DNA from: Sequoia sempervirens
Taxonomy: Eukaryota; Streptophyta; Pinopsida; Cupressales; Cupressaceae
DNA length: 64,000 bases
Assembly: GCA_007258455.2 (NCBI GenBank)
Contig: VDFB02000003.1
Span: 45,381,485 to 45,445,484 of the forward strand
Direction of reading: 5' to 3'
The notes beneath the pieces were generated by a model. It did not search any database. It saw nothing but the letters and a program-made list of their open reading frames with translations, and was not told the origin of the DNA. The position numbers and the translations under genes are program-made. Shown in pieces: positions 44,803-56,688 of this stretch. Numbering within the stretch: position 1 is the stretch's first letter; each line of letters starts with the position of its first letter.

Positions 44803-46623
44803 GTTCATCAACTCCTTGGCTTCCTTTTCAGCTTCACTCATATCCTGTAACCCCTACCTGAGGATTTGAACCATGTGTGGAGAAGCAGGGGCCTTCCTCT
44901 TCGTATTAGCCCGGGTTCGAGTCGAAATCCCTTCAACAATAGATCTGCTACAACCTCTGTCTGCATCCAAGTCCACAACCAGTGAGCCCTTTTAATTTTT
45001 TTCTAACTTTTCCACCATAACATTGATGATAATAGCGTTGTGCCTGGCAATTTTATGATTATTCTCCAAAGTGGCCCTGATCTTTTGGCCAATCTTAGAC
45101 ATATTGCACTCCAACCTAGTCAATCTTTCCTCCTGCACCTGTTGTCTTTTCCTCGGAACGGGGGTGTCCTGTCCCTCATTCTCATTACAACTCCAGCGTA
45201 TCTTCTGCTCCAGTTCCATGACTCTGTTGCTAAGATCTCTGTTACGGCCAATGAAATCAAAAAAATCCTTCTGGGTCCACTTAAGAACAGTGAAAAGGCC
45301 ATCAGTACTTTTTTCTGCCACCCTCAAGATGTCCTCAGGCCTGAGGTTATTCAGGGTAGAATTAATTTCACCTTGATTAGGGGAGTTTTTAGGGGCATTC
45401 AAAAATCTTCCAGATGCAGGGGCACTAGGGGCCGACTCTTTACTGACCATAGGTTTATCAGAATGCATTTTCAAAGAATTCCCAGAGTACGAGACCAATT
45501 TCGTAACCGAGGTACCTTTAAAACTAGAAACCAAACCCGGGGTAGGGCAACCAGGAGATGGATGAGGATTAAGACAAGGCGGTGAAGCAAAACCCGGGAT
45601 AGGGCATTCAGGCGAGGGCTGCGAATTAGGACAAGAAGGTAGAGCATAACCCAAAAGGACATTCTGACAAGAAATGGACTGGGAAATAGTGGTTTTAGAT
45701 CCAACAGGGGCAAAAGCTAGAGGGGCCAAGGGATCATTCTCCCTGCTACTCTTCGTATCCTCATCATCTAAATCCTCAACATCAACAGTTTTAGACAAAG
45801 CAGGTAAATTTTGATAATGCTCATAGATGAGCCTGACAAGACTAGGGTGAATAATAGAATTCCGCCTAGGGTTTCTTTCAACATCATCAAGGCAATTCTT
45901 CAGAGAAAAGAATAAATAAAAAGGAAAAGAGATACAAACCTTGTGACGAAAGTGGTTCAAAATGGCAAAGTGATAACCATACGCCCTGGTGAAGCGCCTA
46001 TCAACCATGATGTACTCCATAATGACTCTTAAAACTTTCCTCCAGATAGATTTAATGGACTCTACATCAAAGTAGCTATTGGCTACCTTAACCAGCTTAG
46101 CCTTCTCCTTATCTTTTTTAGGAAATCTAATGACTGCTTCATCAGAGAACCGACGGTCCCTGTAAAATTTCACACCCTTAGTCAAAAGACCAGTAATCTC
46201 ACCGATGATTTGCTCATTCAGCTTAACACTCCTGCTAAACAACACAATCTCACCATTTTTTCAATTTTTGGCGAAATAGTCCAGCACCATCTCGTCAGTA
46301 CCATGGAGCTTTTCCAAAAACAGGACTAAACATCCCTTTTCAATTTTTTCCCAAGCTTTAGCATTCTTTTTGTGCTCTTGAAAGCGGCTTGGCTCAACAT
46401 GTTTTCTCTCTCCCCCCATCTTCAAAGCTATGTTATACCACACCCTACAGTTGCTCTGGGTCTCGTTTAAGCATATTTTATCAAACACCCAGAAAGTGTG
46501 CCAGAAACTCTTCTTGAAAAAGAAAATGACGTCGGTCCCATCAAATCTAATAAATTCGACGTACCTAAAATTTATCCGCTTCATCATGGCGAAGACAAAC
46601 TTCTCTTCCATGCATTGAATCAT
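44803..46623 (-). pseudogene. Extra ORF downstream of LINE ORF2 (unknown function)
   Basis: One frame runs from ATG 46623 to 44992 with a single in-frame TGA (46261-46263), giving about 540 codons. After the TAA it continues in frame for some 45 codons, and then, shifted, to ...EAEKEAKELMNTLE near 44803. Part one has FRYVEFIRFDGTDVIFFFKK. Part two has EITGLLTKGVKFYRDRRFSD and DRRFTRAYGYHFAILNHFRH. These are followed by a Pro/Ser-rich repeat (CPNSQPSPECPIPG, CLNPHPSPGCPTPG), a coiled-coil-like segment (NRVMELEQKI) and basic residues. The globular part recalls uncharacterised plant transposon-associated proteins, but I cannot name the family. It may be a LINE-encoded third ORF or a captured gene. 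Its start overlaps the end of the RNase H tail. Confidence 0.55.
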
Positions 46624-46626
46624 AAT

Positions 46627-48031
46627 AAATAAGCGCTTTCACCTCAGAATGGAGGTAATCATTCTTCCTCCACGTGTTTTCCCCGCCCTTCTTAACCCCT
46701 TAATTGGAAAAGTAATCAACCACCTTATTGGCTTCTCTGTAGGCATGGGACACTTTCACTTTGTCGAATTTACTTAATAAGACAATTGTATCTTCGATCC
46801 ACTTTTTGATGGTCCACAAAGGAGGGGTAAACCCAAGAATGCAATTTATTATATTCTTAGAATCACCCTCCAACCAAAGACATTTCATATTCATCTTAAA
46901 AGCCAAGTTAACTGCGTGATAAGCCCCCACAGCTTCCGCAACATGATTAGTTTGGGTGTCGATGTCCACAACAAAAGCCGCAATAAAAGCCCCCGTATTG
47001 TCCCTTAAAACACACCCACTGCCAGCTTTCCCAAGGTTGCCTTTAGCAGCACCATCAAAATTGACTTTCAACCAACCCAAAGGTGGCAAAGTCCACCTAG
47101 CATTCTCCCTCCCACAAAAGTCCGGCTTGGGGGCATTTAAGGCTACTAATTTTGAATTCCATTTTTCAGTAGTAGCAATATCAAAAGGAGACCAAATAGC
47201 TTTATTAACCATTTTTCTGGGGATTAAAGATAAATTTTCCTTTATGGCCCTAACAATTTTTTCAAACAAGTCCCCCTCCGACTTCTCTTTTTCCCTAAAC
47301 ACTCTGTTGTTCCTTTCCTTCCAAATACTCCATGACACATAAGGTAGAACAAAAGACCAGAGCCTACGCACAAAAGGGTTTTTTGATGGAGCTTTCCATT
47401 GCAAGAAAAAATCTTCGACCGAAGCAGGGGAAACCCAAGCCATTTCAAAAAGTGCAAAAATTTTGCCGCAGATGTGCGAAACAAAAGGACAATGAAGGAA
47501 AAGATGATTAACAGTCTCAGCATCATTCCTGCACATGTAGCATTTGTTAGGTAATTGAATTCCTCTTTTACCAAGATTGTCCAGAGTGAGAATCTTATTC
47601 TGAAGCATGATCCAATAGAAAATATTGATTTTAGGAATCAAGAGATTAATCCAAGCCTTAGCCCAGAAGGGCGGAGGCTCCAGCGGACTAACCAACATAG
47701 AAGTAGCAGAAGAAATTGAAAAAATGCCAGATGGATTGTCTATCCAGACAACAAGATCATCCACCTGGTGTTGAACCAATCTTAGGGCCCTGATGGCAGA
47801 CTGAATAGGGCTAAGATCCAAACTGATGGTCTTCAAATCAACCCAATCCCCATCCCTCCAGTAATCTTTGACCAAGACCCCGAATTCCCTTTTACAATCA
47901 TTCATTCATTTACTAAATTTCTCATTTCTGATTAAAGGATCCTTAAAAAGCCATCTATCTTCCCAAAATCTAACATTATTTCCTTTTCCAACAAGCCAAC
48001 CAGTCCCCATTTCCAGCAACTTTGTACCTCT
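46627..48031 (-). pseudogene. LINE ORF2 C-terminal part (zinc-binding and RNase H)
   Basis: The frame opens with the LINE signature LVGKGNNVRFWEDRW, is broken by a TGA near 47910, and continues open for 401 codons (47905-46700). It contains the RT-associated zinc finger (CYMCRNDAETVNHLFLHC) and a full RNase H domain. RNase H acidic sites are visible in NFDGAAKGNLGKAGSG, EAVGAYHAV, WLEGDSKNII and HAYREANKVVD. A TAA replaces the expected Glu codon in YFSN-GV, after which the tail continues for about 25 codons. The reverse transcriptase and endonuclease are missing because the copy is 5'-truncated. In live elements the protein nicks target DNA and reverse-transcribes the element RNA. Confidence 0.9.
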
Positions 48032-48048
48032 ATAGTTTCCTTAATGTT

Positions 48049-50720
48049 GACTTTAGAGAGAAAATTAAGAAATGGGCCCAAATACTTAGAAGCCTCTAAG
48101 GATGAAATACCTAGGGACAAGCAGTAGCACTTGGATTTTTCAAAGGTATTTGATTCTATTGAAGGGTTTGAAATTTGATGTCTTTGTTGAATGTTTTTTT
48201 TCAAGATTTTGGATCCAAACAATGTGTTTAACTGACTCAAAATTGCACAATCCTAGGATGGAAAAGAAAATATTTGTTGAATTCCCACTTGGATAAATCC
48301 AGCTGCACTTATTCAGAGTGGATGATTAGAAGCTTGACCACATTGGCCCCCATCCATGAAACTCACTTCTATGGGTCAACCAAGCTTTAGTTCTCATGAA
48401 TCTCCCATGATAAACTTTTCATCTCTATAAAGAACCGCAAGTACATGTGGGATGGCTCCAGAGGTCTGACCTCCTGATGCCAACAAATATTGGGATTTTG
48501 GATTCTAAACAAAGGTTCATAGTAAGGGCATCCAGTTTAGGGGGTACAATGATAAAATCCTTGTGAGAGATCTCCCAACCCTTAGAACAAGGGCTTTATG
48601 CATCATAAAGATACTGGGGGAGAGTTATCATGCACTGCTTCCCATTGTTTACGATTTTTATTGCAACCAAAAATTTATATAGTAGTTTGGAAGAGCTTGG
48701 CTTATGCTCATTACCGCTTGGGTTGTTCCCTTGGGGTGAGTATTTTTTCCCACCAAGGAAGGCCCTCTAAAGGTAAACAAAATTTAGTAAGTACATCTAC
48801 AGTTCGATCAATCTTTGTTTGCGTGAACAAAGAGAGAACACACACAATATACTTAACTCACACTAGCAAGATTTGTTCAATTTTTAAGAGCCCAAATTGA
48901 AGTGTGGATGAAATCTTTTAGACAACCTAATATCACCAAAATAATTTTGATTCTCAAGATCGTCATGAAGCGTGAGAGAAGTGCATACATCTTTTAAATG
49001 ATATTAACTTGTAAAAAAGATTGCAAAAAATGAAAAACACATGTGACTCATTTTAACTTCAAAATAAATAATGGATTCTTTTTATAGCACCAAGATGAAG
49101 TGTGAAGTTTGCTTGTTCAATTTTTAGATCCAAAACCAACTCTAGTAAGTTCCTAAAGTTATTTTTAACCCTTTGATTATTTTTTTTAAAACCCAAATGA
49201 AATTTATTTTGAGTCCTAAAAACTTGAAGATAACAAAAGCCTGAAGAATGGGATTATAAATGCTCCTAAAGTGTTTAAAAACACTTGTTACAATCATGAG
49301 ATAGTGTCATAGGAGGCCTTCTCCTTGCTTCCTCCTTTTCCTAAACAATGGATATCAAATGCTTTTTTTTTCACTTCAATACTCCATGCTCCTCTTAAAA
49401 CCCGGAAGCCATCCTCAAAATGTTAGATGAGATCAAGAAACAAGAAGATATGAGGGTTAGATGAACGAATAAGCATAAAAACCCTAAAATTTAGACCATG
49501 TTACAATGTGATTTGACTTTAGGTGAAAATTTGAAAATTTTAACTCTATCAAAGTTGAGAAACACCTACACCATTGGATATCTTATGAAATTATATCCCA
49601 TTTAAAAAAAAAGGCTCTGAAAAAGACCAAAATATGACCAAGATACGACCATTTTAAGATTGAGTGCAAAAGCAAGAAAACAAAGGCATCACCATTTGAA
49701 ACACTGAGGAAATGTCACTATTTGAGTGCAAACAATGACGCTGGAATGATAGCATCATTGTTTGAGGATTTGGGCATTGCTCTTGTGAAACAAGTGCCGC
49801 TCTGTGGAAAAATAGAGACCACATATGCGTCGTTGTTTGACCTGGAAAGACAAAAAATAGAAAAAATGATAGAAATGGCCAAAAATATGTGTTAATTTTA
49901 AGATTTATGCCCTCCTTCTAGCACCAAAATGTGAATGGTAGCTTTAGACTTGCTCAAACATAGACAAACAAACAACAACAATGTTATTCATCAAACACAT
50001 CTAAAACAATCATTCCCCATGCAATTCATTTGAATGCCAAGAACAAGAAATAAAACAAAGATAATCAAATAAACTATTAAATATTGCTCAAAACACTCAA
50101 ACTCTCAATCCCATAGGGGAATTAGTGTTATTTTGATGTGGAAAATAGCCCTTTCCCAATTCCTTGCAAGCTTTGATGATGATCAATGGTGCTCCTTGAT
50201 GAAATTTGCAATAACCTAGCTATGATGATGAAAGACTATGAAAACTTGGATGAAGTGTTGATGAATTTGCTCAAAACCTATAAATAATAACCTTGCATAA
50301 AATTGTGGATCCAAAATCAATAGAAGGATCCTCCATTTATAGGAAAGAGGGATAGAGGAATGCGAAACATGAAGGATGTGGGACTAAAGATGAACCAATA
50401 ACAATGTGCCAGTTGTCAAGATTCTATTGAAGAGAGGTGGATCACATTTTGATCAATGTGCATGATAAATGCAATTAGGTGGAAATTTGAAATTTGAAAG
50501 ATGGTTTGTGGAGGAAGAGATGGAAGGTGAGTTAATGCCACTTGGCTCAAGAAAAAGGACATGGAAGAGGCTTAAATGCCATGTTGGAGGACAAGTCCTT
50601 GTAGGAGGGAGATTTCAAATTGGAGGAATATTCCAAAGAGATTCCCTTTTGAATAAAAATAGAAGAATTAATAAATGAAATAAATTGATTTATATGTACA
50701 AGTTGCAAAAGCTAGAGGAA
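48049..50720. other. Non-genic stretch
   Basis: It resumes the sequence into which the LINE inserted. The minus-strand frame ending at 48049 has no recognised family and is fused to LINE sequence only by the insertion. Short plus-strand frames at 48598-48900 and 50469-50678 show no family features. No RNA gene was seen. Confidence 0.4.
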
Positions 50721-53057
50721 TGAATGATTAGTGTTAGGAGTTAATTTGGATTAATTAACTTAGATGAAATTGATTTGACTGTGACATTTAATTTAGATAT
50801 TTATATTTATTTAAATCAAATGAGAGTATAGTTGGGAGATTAGTAATTTAATTAAATAAAATGATTTATTCAATTAAATGAAGAACATTAGGATTTAATT
50901 AAATAAATTTGATTTATTTAATTAAAGGAAGAATATGATAAAATAACTTGATAACATGTATTATCTGATTAAGGAGGAAATTTGATGAATTTAATTAAAC
51001 AAAAAATATTCAATTAAATTGTTAGTGTAGAAATGATTAAGGAAGAATTGGTGTTAGTTAATCAGGATCGAGTGCATGATATCGATCATGATATTTTGAG
51101 TGTCTACAAGTATCGTTTCTTTATCTTCTACATAATCAAATTCCAATATGAAAAAACCCTTAGTGTAGGGATAAATGCTTACTTCTTCCTCCAAATGTTC
51201 TCTCCAATTTGAGCATATCCAAGAATGAAGATCACTTAATTTTGGCTAAACCTTCATAAATTTGCAGACAAGGGCGTGGGCCTACAAGAAAACCTATCTG
51301 TCATTGATGAATTTATCAAAAAAAATCTCAGGGGTAGACAACGAATGAAACATAGAGAAAGGGGGCCTTTGATTTACATAGCCATAAGAAGAGAGTAGGT
51401 TGGAGACGTGCCCTAGCTATGAATCACGCCGACCCATGAAACCTAGGGCATCATGGCCTAGGGCCTCCTTGAAATTTTTGCCACCATCAACCTTAGCCTT
51501 CACAAATGTGCAAAAATAGGAAGAACGAAGATTGAACAAGAGGGTGGGAGAAAATGTAGGCATCCTTCCATGGCTCTCTCTCTTCGCTCACTCAAAAGGA
51601 ACTATTTTCAATTATGTAAATATTTTATTAACATATTAATATTTCTTAAATGTATACATAACTACCTTTTGTTTCATTAAGGAAAAATATGGCATGCTAT
51701 TCCTACAATATTGACTTAAAGTTATCTTAATGCTATGCTTAAAATTAGAGATAGACTTAAAGTTAGGTTTACAATTAGAATAACAATTAGAGCTATAGTT
51801 ATTTTATTTATGGTTAAAATAGGGTTAAGGTTAAAATTATGATTAGAGTTAAAATTAAATAAAAATATCTCTTCAATTAAAATATGGATAAATAATAAAT
51901 ATATATTATTTTAAAAGATTTTCATTTATTTTATTAACTTTCAAATTATTTAAGAATTAAATTATTTTATATACTTATAAATTATTTTACTTTGAACACA
52001 TTTAGTTTTCACTATTGACCTATCTATGCAATTCCAACTAATATATTATCTATCTTGAAATTGACTACAAATAATTTCATTACAATACTACAAAACAAGT
52101 CCTAGCCACTAAGTAACACTTGTTATAAATATAATAAGTTACTAAATGTAAATATAATATGTTGGCTATTATAAGATATGACATATTAATATTAATTATT
52201 AAAATTATGTAAATGTTAACATATTGATGTTATAATTATATATTTTATATTTATAAAATAATATTATCTAAATACATTATAAAACATTTAATAAAGGATT
52301 TTTTTTGAAAAATTATTTTTTATCATTAAAAGAATTTTGATATAAAACTATAATTTTTTAAATTAATAATATTATTAAAAATGTATAAATAATTCTTAAA
52401 GATATATTTTTATAAAATAAAATATAATATTAATAATATATTAAAATACAAATACAATTTAAACCTATTAATATCAATTATTAAAATTATGTAAATGTTA
52501 ACATATTGTTTTTATAATTGTACATTTTGGATTTTTAAAATAATATTATATAAATATTATTAAATATTTAATGGAGAATATTTATTAAAATAAATTTATT
52601 AATTATCTTAATATTATTTTAATATAAAAAATATTAATTTTCAATTAAGAATATAAATTTTGGTTTTTGAAAATCCGACTCTTAATAAAAATTCCTTAAA
52701 ACTGGAAAAATGATAGTTCACTTTTATTATTTAATTTACCTATTTATCTCTTAATAAAACAATTCTTTAAAAATGGCAAAATGATAGTTCACTTTTATTA
52801 TTTAATTTACCTATTTATTGCTGAACTAATAAAAGATAATGCATATAGAGGTAAGGTAAAAACCATTCTTAAAAAAAGACAAAATAATAGTTCACCTTAA
52901 TACTTCCTAAAAATCCGCACATAACACCCAAAAATTTTTAGCCATAAGAAATAATTTTTAAAATTGATAAAGTTAAATATTTTACATATTTAAATTTTAT
53001 TTGAAAATAATAAAAAAATTAGTTTTTAATTGGTTCATAAACACCTTATTAATAACT
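50721..53057. repeat. Very AT-rich region with local duplications
   Basis: TTTAATTAAATAAA-type motifs recur at 50820-51020. A degenerate GGTTA/ATTAGAG repeat lies at about 51730-51860. Two copies of a 120-bp unit, TTATTAAAATTATGTAAATG onward, lie at about 52177-52300 and 52461-52580. A 70-bp tandem duplication containing AAAATGATAGTTCACTTTTA spans 52679-52818, with a weaker third unit to about 52900. No gene was seen. Confidence 0.6.
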
Positions 53058-53126
53058 AATTAAGCAAAGAAACAAAACTCATTTAGTAATTAAAGTTATT
53101 CAATCTCACTTCCTTAACAAATAACT

Positions 53127-53502
53127 AATTATGATATTGCTATCAGGATTCAACTGTGTAGTTTCAAGTCAAACTCATCAATTGATGAGCTAAAAGGGCT
53201 CTATAATGAATGGTTCATAAGGCACAACACTTGCTAAAGGTTTTGCAAATGGGGTAGCAAGCTAAGTGGGTTTAACCTTGGAGAGAACTCTGTGGTTAAG
53301 TGCGCTTGAGCTGGAGTAGTACTGGGATGGGTGACCTCTAGGCTCAGTGCTTCACTCTGTGAGCATCACCTAGATGCAATGGGTGCTAAGTTGACTATTT
53401 ATTATCATGAGAGATGGGTTCTTGTGAACCACTACTCATGAAACATGGGTCAATGAGTTCGACTCAAAACTACATGGTTGAATCCATAGCAATATCATAA
53501 TT
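53127..53502. mobile_element. Inverted-repeat element carrying a 5S rRNA-like core
   Basis: The left end (AATTATGATATTGCTATCAG onward) and the reverse complement of the right end (AATTATGATATTGCTATGGA onward) match over about 60 bp with one 2-bp gap and around nine mismatches. Between them lies a 5S rRNA-derived segment (53284-53342). CAAATAACTAATTA occurs on both sides (53118 and 53534). It may be a target duplication, but it may equally belong to the local tandem repeats. The element could be a DNA transposon relic, a 5S-derived SINE, or a rearranged LTR of a Cassandra-type TRIM, whose LTRs are known to carry 5S sequence. Confidence 0.65.
53284..53342 (+). rRNA. 5S rRNA-like segment with internal Pol III promoter (not a functional gene)
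   Basis: AGAACTCTGTGGTTAAG followed by TGCGCTTGAGCTGGAG and TAGTACTGGGATGGGTGACC (53317-53336) matches the middle of plant 5S rRNA. It includes the box A region (plant AGTTAAGCGTGCTTG) and box C (plant TAGTACTAGGATGGGTGACC, one mismatch). The 5' third and the 3' end of 5S rRNA are not recognisable, so it cannot be a working 5S gene. Promoter boxes are the best conserved part. Confidence 0.75.
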
Positions 53503-53859
53503 TGACAGCTGTGGAAAATACCTCCTACTTATCAAATAACTAATTAAACAAGAAAAACCAAAACTCATTAGAATATAAACAAGAAAAAACAAAACTCATT
53601 GAAATATTGACAAGCACTACTAAATAAAAATCTCACAGCACTACTAGATAAAAATCTCACTGCCAACTAATTAAACAAGAAAAAACCAAAACTCATTCAA
53701 ATATTACAAATACTAATAAATAAAAATCTCACTAACAGCTAATTAAACAAGAAAAAACATTGAAATATTTTCAATCTCACTGCCAAATGAAGTAAATAAA
53801 ATGGTACAATTAACTCGAGATTGGAGGCAGCTTCGTACGCAACTTCCTTATGGAATGTG

Positions 53860-54204
53860 TCATTTGTGGTATCTTAATTCCCAAGGGCTTTATAGGCAAT
53901 GGAGAAAATGAAAGTATTCGGATTACATGGAAGTACTTTATCCCATTTGTTGGAAATAAGGCACGTGGACTCACTTGAAAACAAACTATACGCGTCTTTC
54001 GTGGCTCATGGCCTTTCGAAAAGTATTGTTCTTTTTAGGCACTCGAAAAAGTAGCCTAAGATATTCCAATTGAATACGGAAACAATACCTACTGGAACGA
54101 TAAGTGGGTCCCCCCGAGAAGCAGACACTCTACCTGCTTATTGAGAAAAACCACAGGCTATAAAGACTCCTCACTTCCTTGGGAATTACAGATACCACGA
54201 ATGA
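53860..54204. mobile_element. Small TIR element (about 345 bp)
   Basis: The left end TCATTTGTGGTATCTTAATT (continuing CCCAAGG) is matched by the reverse complement of the right end (TCATTCGTGGTATCTGTAAT, continuing TCCCAAGG) over 28 bp with one gap. A second inverted match lies further in (CTTTATAGGC against GCTATAAAG). No target duplication was found. It occupies the place where copy A has the peptide-gene upstream region, and it contains a TATA-like GCTATAAAGACTCC about 75 bp upstream of the remaining exon fragment. Confidence 0.65.
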
Positions 54205-54225
54205 GCAATATAGCAGTGGAGCAAG

Positions 54226-54272
54226 GTAGTAATAATGAAGGCTGTGCGTGGTTTCCTTGTGCTACTGTTTTT
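54226..54272 (+). pseudogene. Remnant of the secreted-peptide exon 1 (copy B)
   Basis: GGTAGTAATAATGAAGGCTG and the following CGTGGTTTCCTTGTG are shared with copy A at 32458-32505. After GCTACTGTTTTT the sequence jumps to what in A lies at 33413 (ATCGATTAGA). The ATG at 54235 corresponds to Met5 of the copy A product; the first ATG of A is absent. The resulting 37-codon frame keeps only the first half of the signal peptide and no mature-peptide region, so it is a broken copy. Confidence 0.7.
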
Positions 54273-54355
54273 ATCGATTAGAAAGGCGCAGTCATGTGCA
54301 TGTTTAAATTTTCACATTTTATATACCTATACAAGTGATTTAAAATAAAATTTTC

Positions 54356-54640
54356 ATGTTTGGCCGCCAAATACATGAGATAACCATACGCCACAAGCAG
54401 AAACAAATTTCCAAGAGCAATCGTAGTGCAGGACGAGAAGCCGTATGTTTCATCACAACTGCTACTCCCAAGATCTCCCCTTTTCCAACCACAAAACACC
54501 TTTGCTATAAATCCCTCTGAAATCTTGCCCTTCATTCCATCCGACACCAGATTTTCTCCGCGATCGAGTCCCGCAGTCGATTTCCTCAAAAGAAATCCGC
54601 CTTTCCCAGCGCCGTGGACGCCCGCGCACAGCAATGACAA
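54356..54640 (-). pseudogene. Na/Ca exchanger-family fragment (copy B)
   Basis: The minus-strand frame reads LSLLCAGVHGAGKGGFLL, ENLVSDGMKGKISEGF, CDETYGFSSCTTIALGNL and FLLVAYGYLMYLAAK. This is the N-terminal signal-like region, the conserved VSDG and the first membrane segment of plant NCL-type CaCA exchangers. A nearby ATG (54654) is out of frame by one base, with a stop just upstream in the exchanger frame, so the start is broken here and probably in copy A too. Homology ends after LAAK. Copy B keeps the middle frame that is broken by an 8-bp deletion in copy A. It is a truncated relic, not a gene. Confidence 0.7.
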
Positions 54641-56688
54641 ATCCTTTCATAGCTGGTCTGGATAATCGTTCCATTGAACTCTTCAGATCTGGTTGAAAAT
54701 TGGTTCGACTTGGAACTCCGCTGACCTACTGAAATGAATAGCTTTTGCACGATGACAAAATAAATAAATTTTGTAACATTTATGTGGCCATCGAAGTCGA
54801 CAGACGGTAAAGTCAAAAAAGGTTCGTTAAGGGGAAGAAAAATGCGCCGGCGAGTCGTGTTCGGCCACAGTTACCACATTGACTGATCGACTGATAAGGA
54901 TACAGACGAAATATGTGTAGGATAGTCCAGACGTGAAGCGACGAATATTTGGTAGCCGATAACAGCCACCGGTAAACAACTAACAGGGAATCGTTTCACG
55001 TTAGCTGTTTGCAGCTTCAGACAGGTTTACGGCTCAAAGTGCATTATTGCGTTATCAATATGAAGTCAAAATAAAATTAAAAATTAAAAATTAAAGAATA
55101 AAAATTGAAGTGAATATATGTGGAATTATGTGATTGTATCACAAATGAAATGTGTCGATAAGTTCTTTTCAGTCCTCTGTATTCACCTCCTAGTGAGAGA
55201 CGTTTTAGAATCCTTTCGTAATGTTTGTATAGAATTTTAATAAGAGTGCTTCTTAATTTTAAGTTTTGTCTTATTATCCATGTATATTGATAGCTCATTA
55301 AATGTATATTTGCTGTCACAATCAAATGGGAGTAATACAAAATCTTCTTATGTTTCTTATAATCTTTTATTTTTAATATTAAATTAAGGTGTCTTATAAT
55401 CTTTAAATCTTCAAATGCAAACATGTCATTCTTCTTTGGCATATATTTCATAGTCAAGTACTAATGACAAACACATAAGTTATTTGATGGTCAAAATTAT
55501 AATCTATGGTGAACTTTGACAATTTATGTCTTGTCTTAATATATTGTGCCAACTAACACTTTATTTCCTCTTTGTTTCCCTTAAATGCAACAACAACATT
55601 CACATGTCCTACATAAAAAGATAACAATTCACATGTAGGAGGTGATAATTGAATAAAATACATATCTATAAAATTAGATCATTAAACAAAATAAAATCAA
55701 TGTACATTATTTAATAAGGTCTAAAACATGATTAAATTCATCTAATGCCAACATTTGGTTATTCTCTTCAAAATCTATCTCATGTTGGTGTGTTTGTAAA
55801 GGAGCTGGAGATTAATGTCATTCTTCTATTGCAAACCAAAATCAAACAAATAAATAAATCTACATTGCAAAGGACACAAATAATAATATATCAATCTATT
55901 ATGCAATATGATTATGCATGCTTTTACATTTTGCTTCTGAAGCCATTCTTTCAACCAAATTTTAAATCACCTCAACCACCCAACAAAGACATATAGAACC
56001 AATTACATAATACTCACAAATATATTAATAATGATATAAACACACTATAGAGGTGTCTTATGGGAAGACACATGTTCCATACAACTACATTTATTTTAAA
56101 ATATATACAAAACTAAAACTATTTGGATAATAAAACCCAAAAATACCACTAATGCAAAGGAGTCTAAAAGATTATCTAGAGCATATATAGATTTGGGTTC
56201 ATTCAATAGTTTCTATTACACATGGAAATTGACATATTATACATCTTGGTACTAATCAACCAATTATGCCACTTCAATAGTTAAACCTTCTACCAAATCT
56301 ATCATCATCTTCCAAAATCTCCTCCTAACATCATATTCCACAATCAAATTCTAAATATTCATCCAAAACCTTAGTTTATTTAATCCAAGTCAAATAACAT
56401 CTAAAATATTAGATAATACCCATAATTCTATATCTACTTATCCCAATTCTTTCATCCATCTCAATCCAACATCCTTAAACCTTTCATCCAAATCATAATC
56501 TAACCTTCATCCTAATCCTAATCACTCCGCTCATCTAAATTCCCATATGTCTGTCAACTCCAATCCAACCTCATCAATTGAATTCATATCCCCTATCCTA
56601 ATATATTTAATCAAATATCAAGGTCCATCAACAATAAATTCATACCCAAAACAAGCCTTCCACCTCATCCTAAGAACCATTATACATC

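Larger units (their letters stand above)
44613..48031 (-). mobile_element. 5'-truncated LINE with an extra 3' ORF
   Basis: The element lies between two exact copies of ATAGTTTCCTTAATGTT (44596-44612 and 48032-48048), a 17-bp target duplication of the type made by target-primed reverse transcription. On the minus strand it starts inside ORF2, just before the zinc-binding domain. It runs through RNase H and then through a second, 1.8-kb coding-like region, and ends in a U/G-rich 3' end with a very short A tail next to the duplication. Truncation at the 5' end is typical of LINEs. The extra coding region after RNase H is not typical. Confidence 0.8.
53058..56688 (+). repeat. Segmental duplication, copy B
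   Basis: This is the collinear partner of 31690-39818 (see copy A for block coordinates). Copy B is 3.6 kb instead of 8.1 kb because it lacks two A blocks. It also carries two insertions of its own, a 5S-bearing inverted-repeat element (53127-53502) and another TIR element (53860-54204). Local tandem repeats of AACTAATTAAACAAGAAAAA...CTCATT occur at 53534-53780. The junction replacing 32506-33404 lies in a shared run of T (GTTTTT|ATCGATTAGA). Confidence 0.8.

Noticed and set aside
45040..45585. Plus-strand frame of 181 codons opposite the LINE 3' ORF
   Set aside because: It is antisense to a longer protein-like frame and has no recognisable domain.
47932..48240. Minus-strand frame KYLGPFLNFL as part of LINE reverse transcriptase
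   Set aside because: The LINE begins at 48031 by its target duplication; sequence beyond it is target DNA and the resemblance to the RT YLG motif is chance.
53284..53342. Functional 5S rRNA gene
   Set aside because: Only the middle of 5S is present; both ends of the molecule are unrecognisable and there is no clear T-run terminator.
53118..53547. CAAATAACTAATTA as a definite target-site duplication of the 5S element
   Set aside because: Closely related AACTAATTAAACAAG-type motifs recur in the local tandem repeats, so the direct repeat may pre-date the insertion.
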